A DNA stretch of 64,000 nucleotides from Symsagittifera roscoffensis (taxonomy: Eukaryota; Xenacoelomorpha; Acoela; Convolutidae): NCBI RefSeq assembly GCF_963678635.1, contig NC_087064.1:58724338-58788337 (forward strand), read 5' to 3'. A program made the position numbers and the translations under genes. Shown piece by piece: positions 57,158 through 64,000 of the stretch (position 1 is its first letter; every line of letters begins with the position of its first letter). The notes below the pieces were generated by a model. It had not been told where the DNA came from. It saw only the letters and a program-made list of their open reading frames with translations, and made no database searches.

Positions 57158-57253
57158 ATTGTCGGAGTCATCACCCGAACTGACTTGACCCACCAGGCTA
57201 TGGTGCACAAACTAGTGGAGAAGGCATCCAATATAGCCACATCACCCCACTAA
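57158..57253 (+). CDS. CLCN6: CLCN6 exon 20 (end of CBS2, stop codon)
   Basis: Acceptor TGTTTAG; 31 codons and TAA at 57251-57253. It encodes IVGVITRTDLTHQAMVHKLV and EKASNIATSPH, aligning with human IVGIITRHNLTYEFLQARL. The last 15 residues are not conserved. Confidence 0.95.
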   Translation: MVGVITRTDLTHQAMVHKLVEKASNIATSPH

Positions 57254-57660
57254 CTCCACTTGTCATCACCAAAAGCGACACAATAGACATAGACATAACC
57301 ACATGGGAACTAACGATTACAATAGCATTCTCTTCTCAAATCAACGGCGAAAACAAAAAATTAACCAGATTATTAAACTCGAAAATATTTACTTGGAAGA
57401 TGAGCAAAAATTATTTAATCAGTGTATATTATACCATCCTTTTCCTTATAGCTTCCTTAATTCAAATAAATTTATTCGGTCACCTGCAATCTCTGCATGC
57501 TTTTTCAAACTCATGGTTTTTCAAAAACATTTACTTTGATGCACTAGTTTATCCAAATGTTTCATGCAGTCTTAAGAATTGTTCGAGCTTGCTATTGCGT
57601 ATCAAAGCCAACTGTGGTAAGATCGTTTTGATATGAAGCTTTACTTTTAAACTGGATTGA
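57254..57660 (+). other. CLCN6: Probable CLCN6 3' untranslated region
   Basis: Sequence after the stop contains an AATAAA at 57465-57470, about 212 bases downstream, a reasonable polyadenylation signal. Two overlapping open frames (57303-57539, 57400-57636) lack any recognised similarity. Confidence 0.4.
57465..57470 (+). terminator. CLCN6: Candidate polyadenylation signal AATAAA
   Basis: First AATAAA downstream of the CLCN6 stop. AT-rich sequence makes chance matches likely. Confidence 0.4.
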
Positions 57661-57779
57661 ATTTTCAGAAAACCCTGTGCAAGCACAAATTATCTTCACA
57701 CTCGATAATTTCCTTTTTCAAGAACGTATCAAAATTAACCCTCAAAAGTGCTCTTATGAAGCAAACAAATTTATTCACG

Positions 57780-58090
57780 ATGCGCTTGCCTTGTATCGCA
57801 GTTGATGTGAAGCTCTGCTTCGTCTCTGTGTGAAAATATATTTTTTTGGTCAATGGGTGTCTGCTTAAATTCTGTCGGCTTTGTGACCGCCGTTGACCGG
57901 TTTATCCAAGTTGACATGTTTTTCTCGAATATTATTCATGAGGAATTGCGACAAACATAGAAAAATTATGGGATATATTTATGTTTTTTTTTGGACAGCG
58001 GTTTTGTTGCATTTTATGCCCAAAAATTTATTCTATACTTGTGTTGCATCGCAAGTAATGTAAAGCTCTGCTTGGCCTCTGTGTTTAATG
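57780..58090. repeat. Two diverged copies of a CTCTGCTT-GCCTCTGTG motif block
   Basis: TTGTATCGCAGTTGATGTGA with AGCTCTGCTTCGTCTCTGTG near 57792, and TTGCATCGCAAGTAATGTAA with AGCTCTGCTTGGCCTCTGTG near 58043, about 250 bases apart. A related motif sits at 52120-52160. The first copy is followed by a GTGTCTGCT...GTCGGCTT block as at 10476. Confidence 0.6.
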
Positions 58091-58259
58091 CATTTTTTTG
58101 GATGGAATCTGGAATTACTTTGACAGGTATTAAAATTAACCAAGCTGTTTCTTAGCAGAGACCAATAGTACCATTTTGTTCTTCAGATAGAGCATCTGAT
58201 GATAACATTGAGAAATAAAAATGAAAGAAGAACTCAAAATTGATGGATTTCACAGAATG

Positions 58260-58385
58260 CAATGAATGAAAAGACTGCTCGTATCAGGGCAAAGCCCTGA
58301 ATGTCCCGACTGGCTTTAAGGTTTATGGAGCTGTAATAACATAAAAAAATTAAATGAAATAAAATAAAATGAAATTTTTTTCTAA
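58260..58385 (+). mobile_element. Possible LINE 3' tail
   Basis: GGCTTTAAGGTTTATGGAGC then TGTAATAACATAAAA and repeats of (T)AAAATAAAATGAAA. The form GGAGCTGTAATAA(A) plus a TAAAA-rich tail is common at 3' ends of CR1/L2-type LINEs. No reverse transcriptase is seen beside it. Confidence 0.35.
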
Positions 58386-58489
58386 AATTTTAATTTTAAT
58401 TTTGTAAAAATCATCACCCCACAGGCCATATAAAGTACAAAAGGATAGATTTTGCTCCTTTTAACAAATCAATTATGGCATATAAGCTT

Positions 58490-58630
58490 CTTTCAACCAA
58501 TTTGGAACGATTTCTAAGACGGATTATATCTCCGCTTACGCGTTAACAGCGCGAAATATATCGCGCGTTAATTGTCTCAAATTGGCAAGAATGGCAATCC
58601 TTAAACCCCCATTACTTTACGAAAAATGAT
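58490..58630. repeat. Dispersed repeat, reverse partner of 8870-9000
   Basis: Contains TATATCGCGCGTTAATTGTC, the reverse complement of the 8870-9000 core, inside the imperfect palindrome TTAACAGCGCGAAATATATC. Confidence 0.6.
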
Positions 58631-58639
58631 CACAGGTAA

Positions 58640-61478
58640 AATATATATTTTTTCAAATTTAGGCTCAAGACAACAATACCTTTTCAATGATATTAAGACA
58701 TTCCGTCAAAAATGGCTAGTTAAAAAGTCGAAATTTGTTAGAAGAAAAAAAACCCACCCCGAGCACAAATATTCCGTTATTTTCGTTACAAAAGTCGGAA
58801 CAATAACAAAGATAGCCGGTTGCTGTGCAAATATCACATAATGTTCTCACTGCAAAGGTTTTTCTTGTTTAGAAGCTGAGTGTCGTTTTTATTGCATTTA
58901 GTGATGAAATAACTATGCAAATGCGTAGAAAGTTAGTGAATCAAACAGAATGAGCAACAAAAAAATTTAAGCTTCAAAAAATTTAAACATTAATCTATAT
59001 TTCTTTTTTTTGTTAGAAAACCTTCATTGCAAAAGAAGTGCTAAGCGAAACGAATTAACACTGAAAAATTTTAATCACTCGATCCATTTTGATGTTTATT
59101 TTTTGTAAGTTAACACCACAAAAAGAAGATGATTTGTGTTTTTAAAGCTTTTGTAAAGCAACTGGAGTTCAAAAACTGGTAAAATGTTATGCGCCGCAAT
59201 AAAAGTTTGTAGAATGCACTTCAGATGTAAATCAGAAACCCGAAATTTTAACCGTAGGGTGTTGGTTAAATGATCAAAAACTTTTTGAAAAAAAAGAAGC
59301 TGCTTCGTAAAACCTAGTTTGAAATAAGCTTCCATTTTGTTTCAAATTAGAACCACACGTGTTTTGGTACGTTTGTACAAAGGGTTTTAAAAACGTAATA
59401 TGAAGTAAAACATGAGTAATTTTTTTGTACAAAAGAACAGTTTTTGAAATTTTCAATAAAATATTTAAAATATCTGCGTTCTCTCTAGTTGTTTTATTTT
59501 CAACTGATGCAAGTTTTCGGTTCCAAACACATTTTTGGCAGGTAAGTGCAAAATTCTTTGCGTTTTTTTTGCATTTTGGAGCACCCTTTGCGCATTTTGC
59601 TGAATTTTTTCATACTATTTTCAAAATGGTTCTGCTGTTTTGGTAATCACTGCTTCAGATTATAATTTTTGGCAGTCACAGCCAAAAATTACTATCAAGA
59701 AAGTTATCAAGTATCACATGTGGTAATTTTTGTTTTAAAGAAAACTATACATGAAAAATAAAGATTTTTGTTTCATTTACAGTACATGCTGTTTTTTTGG
59801 TGGTTTTATGTTTCGATGGCTTAGCAAGAGTTAATAAACAAACACGTAAGTGGAGGAGAAAAAATGAAAAAAGGTTATAGATTGAACATTGAACTTGAAA
59901 TCAGCGTGCTCTCGGGCGGATATGGGCTACCCACCATCCCACATGCGCTTTGAGCCTAAAAAATCTGCTTGCTTAGCATTTTGAAAATTTATCTATGATG
60001 CTAAAAGCGTAACACAAAAATTTACACCCTCAAAAACTTATTCCAAAATGGAATCAAGCTGACTGGTCTAACTTTTTTCTCTGAATTAGGTTTTAACATT
60101 TGATTTTTGAAATTGACAGTCTATAAATTAAATTTCATCGAAATTTTCATAATCAAATTTTTTGTTAGCCAACTACAGGGCAGTTAAAGGTTTAGGGCTT
60201 TTCACTGATATACGAGAAGTTTTGCTCGTCGAAGTTTAAAAGCCGAAATTTAACTGGAGAAAAAAAACACCGATCACAAAAATTGGAAAAATGTGGAAAA
60301 ATTGGAGCAACAAAAACTCGTTACTTGTCTCCTTACGTTTCCTTTTTTTAAAAAAAAAAACGTGTTTTTATTGACCTTAAAGGTCTTTATCTTGATACGA
60401 GAAGGCCTTCAAAGTTTGCTAGTGATTTGAAGAAGAAAAACCATTATATAGAAGTCGGACAGAAAAGTTGTTGCAGATAGTTTTAATTTTGCCCTTGTGC
60501 CCTTGTTGCAGATAGTTTATATTTTTGCCCTTGTGATATTTTGGTTTTAATGTAAATTGATGTGGTAAATATAAAGAAAAAGGGTTATCTTTGCATAAAT
60601 GAGTCTTATGAAGGATATATTCAACTCCAATGTTTTTATTTCGGTAATCGCTAATTAAAAAAAATTCTGGTTTGCAGTCAAGGTGTCTAGGACTTGAGAC
60701 CGAAATTTAATTTTTACAATACAGCTCATATTTTATTTCTTAACACTCTTGATGGTCAATTAAAGGCTCAAAATGTGGAGAAAATCAAATAATGTTTAAT
60801 GAACTTCAATGACATCGATAAATTTTGACTTGAATTCCTAATTTTGCTGTTCAGCTTGAAGATCCGTCGACCTGACGTCCGGCATAACTGCAGTTAGTGC
60901 ATTTAGATCTGATATGTGGCTAAAAATTGTTATTTCAATCACCAAATTCGATCTGAGAATGACTAACCCAAGTAGATAATATACGCAAAAAAAACTTTGA
61001 AATAACTCGTATGTATAAATCCTATTCCATTTTTCTGTAATTACTGGATTTGTATTGATTATGCCGCACAATTTTTGTGCTGTTGTTTTATTAAGAAAAA
61101 CGTTTGATTGAAACAATCAATTATTATTTACTACCAAAACCAGAATATTTTGATTGAAAAATTTGAATAAGAGTATAAAGTGAATATTTACACGATGATT
61201 CAATGAAACAAGCTGGACAAGCTGCTATGAACCAAGATGTATCAGCTTCAATCCCAAACCAAAAAAGTAATTGACTAGCACTTAAAAAATCTTTTCTCGA
61301 TCTATTTCATTTTCAAAAAAATTTAAGTATCAGCAATGTTTTTGAATCATCCAGATCTAAGGCATTAAAATAATATCAGATGCATTGGTCTTTTTTAAGA
61401 CTTTTGAATAACAATTTTGTAAATTTTAAACACTTTCTTGCCATTATTACAATGAATTAGGGTTTTAAATTTGTGGTT
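58640..61478. other. Intergenic region: no gene seen
   Basis: AT-rich. Several 60-92 codon open frames occur on both strands without recognisable motifs. The phrase GTTGCAGATAGTTT is locally duplicated near 60472 and 60505. It is the gap between two convergent genes. Confidence 0.45.
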
Positions 61479-61730
61479 TTAGACCCGATCAATTGTCACT
61501 ACTTTTTTCAACAGGTCAACGCACGCTTTCGACTCCTCTACAATCTTCATGCCATCATCTGCGGCGGCTACGTAGAAAGCGCACGGCGTGCAGCAGTATG
61601 TCCATGCACACGCGAGCACCTTGTTCGCAGTGTTATTTGGGATCTTGTCCAGTGCGTTCATGTACCAGAAGGCGAGAGTGCACGGGCAGCATGACACAGT
61701 CGGCAGTCGGTAAAAATCCTCCTTCAGTTT
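61479..61730 (-). CDS. Cysteine-rich small protein, exon 2 (83 codons and stop)
   Basis: It encodes KLKEDFYRLPTVSCCPCTLA, FWYMNALDKIPNNTANKVLA, CAWTYCCTPCAFYVAAADDG and a charged C-terminal helix ending KKVVTIDRV. Codons are richer in G and C at third positions than the flanks, as in the CLCN6 exons, which supports real coding. NNT is a possible glycosylation sequon, though topology is unknown. Confidence 0.78.
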   Translation of the reverse strand, partial: KLKEDFYRLPTVSCCPCTLAFWYMNALDKIPNNTANKVLACAWTYCCTPCAFYVAAADDGMKIVEESKACVDLLKKVVTIDRV

Positions 61731-62621
61731 CTGAAAGCAGAAAACCAATTTGAGCCGTCTGAAAAAGGTCAATGTTTTAAAAGGCCGGATCCGAAAAAAG
61801 CAATCACCTTTTACAATATGAGCTTTTGCAAGTTAGCCATAGCTTAATTGACCTTAAATAATAAACCTTCGGGCTAGGCCTCTGTATGGTTAACTGAACA
61901 AAAAAAAACAATCTCCCTACCATCTCAAAAAAAGTTATATGATTGTGACAAGTAGATTCGAAAAAGACTAACGAAGCAAACCAAATCCTGGCATTATAAC
62001 TGCATAATTGAGATTACTTGAAATTAATTCACAGAATTTGGGATTGCGACGTTTACTGTCAGCACTAAGAAGACCCATTCCAGAAAAACACATTTTGGTT
62101 GAAAGCCCTTCAATAAAGTTTGACAAACGGCCCTTTTGGAACTTTTTTCAAAGGGTATTGTGTGGCGCAGCGCATTTTTTTTTCGTTTTTGAGAGATATC
62201 AGATAACTAATGGTCGACCTGAATAAAAATCATGTTGGAGTTTTCTTCAGTTTCATTCTGAGTGAAATTTTTCCTCTGTATCGATTTCAATTAATAAAGG
62301 TTTGTGAATCTGCCGACTAATCTGCGAAAAAGTTCCAACAAATATTCTTAAAACAACCCCAATTTCGCAAAACTACTTGATTCGCACCTGAGTCGAATGA
62401 TTTGTTGTTGATCAAAATTGACGTGTTAAAAAATGTTTATTAACGCTAAGTTTCACACATTTACACATACTGGGCTAATTCAAAATAGATTATGAATGAA
62501 AAATCGATTGATATATGATTGTGCTATTGAATGGCAACCTATGAACAACGAATTCAAAAATGTTGACGGAAATTCAGTTTTTAAAAGTGTAAAAAAAATG
62601 TTTTTTTTTTTTTCAACTTAC

Positions 62622-62729
62622 GAAGTATCCGATCTTGGAGAAGACATAGCATGGGCATAAGCAGGCACAAACCCACGCGTCAATGTTCACCCAATTAGTA
62701 TCCTTCAAGTGGTCCAAAAAATCAGCCAT
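62622..62729 (-). CDS. Cysteine-rich small protein, exon 1 (36 codons)
   Basis: MADFLDHLKDTNWVNIDAWV then CACLCPCYVFSKIGYF; phase 0 end with GTAAGT donor. It joins exon 2 in frame over an 891 bp intron. Confidence 0.75.
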
Positions 62730-64000
62730 GATTTTGGTTTTGTTTCTTCAAATAATTAGTTTTACTTCAGTTTCGTCGCTGAACTTCGTTTTCGCTTTTC
62801 TGCGATTTGAACTCTTTGTTTTTTCGAGTGGGCTTTTGCTGTTCAGGAACTATTTATCGTGTTTATGAGGGTCTAATCTCTTTACGATTAGAATAGGATA
62901 TACAAAACAACTATCGAACTTTAGGTGACTAGCACGTTGACTCCTATATGCTGGAGTTCAATTGGAAGGAAACTTTGATATTTAGAATGAAATAAACCGT
63001 ATTTACACCAAGATTGAGAGATGTGCAAATTTGCGACTGGCAAGTCAACCGCCCAGTAATGAACTGTATACTGAAACTGTTTGCTTACGCGATTCCAACT
63101 GTTTTCACTATTTTGTGATTCCTCGCTGTTTGGTTAACTTTAAACCGCTAAAACTGATAGAAAAATGCATAATATGTTTCCACCAGAAAAAAAAATATTT
63201 TAAAACCACTTAACCGTTCAATAGTTTTTTTTTCAACTTCATATAACTAGTTTCAAATCCTCGAGTAAAAGCAGGATATACAAACTCGGTTACAAACATA
63301 TCACAACACAAATCTACTTTAAAATTTCATGTGGTGGCAGCCGTCTGGCTAAAAAAGAAACAGCTCTAGATTTTCATGGATGCATTTTGTACGCAACGTT
63401 TTATAGACTTGGATCATCAGGCTCAAATAATTATTAGAAGGAGTCGTCTAATATATCATATTGAAAACTATCCAATTGGAATTCGAACAATTTTTTAAAA
63501 TTATTGAAAAATTCTCAGCGCGTTTTAGTGCGCCAAACATGTAATCTTGGCGTTTTGGTTTAATTTCGATCGCAACGACGTAGGTGTTACAATAGGAAAA
63601 TTTTTCAAGACTTGGAAAGCTTAGTTACTTCAAATTTTGTTTTCGAATCTTCATTTAGCGTTTATTTGGCATAAAAAAATTTTTCAATCATAAAATAATC
63701 TGCAAGAAATTGGAAAAAACAAGAAATTTTTCTTTATTAACTTATTTTTTTAGTTTTTGAGTACAATTGTTGTATTTTATTTCCAATTTGCTAGCACTCT
63801 AAGCTTCCGTTTAGTTTCTCTCATTCCACCAGCAAAAAGAACGACATTTACATGGAAAAAGTAAGATTGTTTTGTTCATTTTTTTAAACTTACCCGGGTT
63901 GAACTCCTTAGACCGAAAAGGCTAATCATACAATTCCATAAACTAAACTTATGAAAAAATACTAATCATACAATTTGCTAAAGTGAAGTCACAGCAAAAA
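62730..64000. other. No gene seen
   Basis: AT-rich. A dispersed-repeat segment (AATAATTATTAGAAGGAGTC near 63428) resembles 52676. The promoter and any 5' exon of the small - strand gene should lie here, but no core promoter element is convincing. Confidence 0.4.

Larger units (their letters stand above)
9414..57253 (+). other. CLCN6: Gene model: CLCN6 orthologue, 20 coding exons, 840 codons seen
   Basis: ClC-6 is a late-endosomal 2Cl-/H+ exchanger of the CLC family; it has a membrane domain followed by two cytosolic CBS domains. The 20 exons listed separately join in frame (2523 bases, 840 residues plus stop; human ClC-6 is about 869). Model numbering starts at 9414. Marks specific to ClC-6 include YESLEYD near the N-terminus, FNDMATLFF before the late helices and RTMGLRHLPVVN in CBS2. 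Functional residues are GSGIPE (residues 131-136), GREGP with gating Glu175, SLEEGSSFW with proton Glu251 and SGLFVPS. N-glycosylation sequons NHT (393) and NSS (410) lie in the luminal loop. CBS1 is about 578-625 and CBS2 about 768-825. Introns are AT-rich and stuffed with repeats; one is GC-AG. The 5' end is uncertain. The gene is intact as read, with no premature stop or frameshift. Confidence 0.93.
61479..62729 (-). other. Gene model: small cysteine-rich protein, 2 exons, 119 residues
   Basis: Start ATG at 62729 on the - strand has an in-frame TGA seven codons upstream and a purine-poor but acceptable context (AATCATGG). The donor is a perfect GTAAGT (62616-62621), the acceptor CTTTCAG (61731-61737) and the stop TAA 61479-61481. 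The protein starts MADFLDHLKDTNWVNIDAWV and then has three Cys clusters: CACLCPC (residues 21-27), SCCPC (49-53) and CCTPC (83-87). Each lies next to hydrophobic stretches. There is no signal peptide. The clusters recall PLAC8-type proteins (CCPC near membrane-associated segments), but the spacing is not a clear match, so this name is only a guess. Convergent with CLCN6, with about 4.2 kb between the stop codons. Confidence 0.75.

Noticed and set aside
9414-57253. Introner-type origin of the introns from the repeat family
   Set aside because: The introns are multi-kilobase, contain other repeats beside the family, and most exon junctions fall where a conserved CLC gene is expected to have introns; the repeats sit inside introns and do not define both splice sites.
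62008-62226. Open frame inside the intron of the small cysteine-rich gene
   Set aside because: It is AT-rich, on the opposite strand, and has no recognisable features or start context.

Overview
The window is a piece of an intron-rich animal genome. It has long, T-rich, AT-rich introns, short exons that use many codons ending in C or G, GT-AG splicing with one GC-AG intron, an assembly gap, and dense dispersed repeats. Nothing in it is bacterial or viral. An invertebrate is likely because the chloride-transporter protein is close to, but clearly diverged from, the vertebrate CLC-6 protein. I cannot place the species.

The main gene runs on the + strand from 9414 to 57253. It is the orthologue of CLCN6 (ClC-6, the late-endosomal chloride/proton exchanger). 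I reconstructed 20 coding exons whose phases join without a break into 840 codons plus a stop. The model carries the gating glutamate, the proton glutamate, the GSGIPE and SGLFVPS motifs, a glycosylated luminal loop and two C-terminal CBS domains. The true N-terminus is unresolved: it may start at 9438 or in an exon further upstream. The gene spans about 48 kb but codes for only about 2.5 kb.

A second, convergent gene lies on the - strand at 61479-62729. It has two exons encoding a 119-residue cysteine-rich protein with CLCPC, CCPC and CCTPC clusters. It is not firmly identified; PLAC8-like is the best guess.

Nearly everything else is repeats. (i) A family of about 450-530 bp has inverted subterminal repeats and a terminal CCAACTG/CAGTTGG hairpin, resembling non-autonomous Helentrons. 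At least 15 copies or fragments were seen, all in the gene's orientation. (ii) Decayed LINE reverse transcriptases lie at 5.6-7.0 kb (-), 17.8-19.0 kb (+), 32.3-33.7 kb (-) and 36.1-36.6 kb (-). (iii) hAT-type elements include a 290 bp MITE with a perfect 8 bp target duplication (55237-55526) and a fragment with a zinc-finger-like ORF (35.1-35.7 kb). (iv) A 3 kb satellite of about 41 bp units with a 392 bp higher-order period lies at 26.4-29.4 kb. (v) Two arrays of a degenerate repeat of about 165 bp lie at 22.6-24.1 and 50.7-52.0 kb. (vi) Clusters of a TTGCGGA/TCCGCAA palindrome lie at 40.4-44.95 kb. (vii) Several fold-back and palindromic MITEs are present.

Layout: 1-9.4 kb upstream or first-intron sequence with repeats; 9.4-22.3 kb exons 1-10 (N-terminal half of the membrane domain); 22.3-45.8 kb huge repeat-filled introns with only exons 11 and 12; 45.8-57.3 kb exons 13-20 (end of the membrane domain and the CBS domains); 57.3-61.5 kb intergenic; 61.5-62.7 kb the small cysteine-rich gene; 62.7-64 kb no gene seen.
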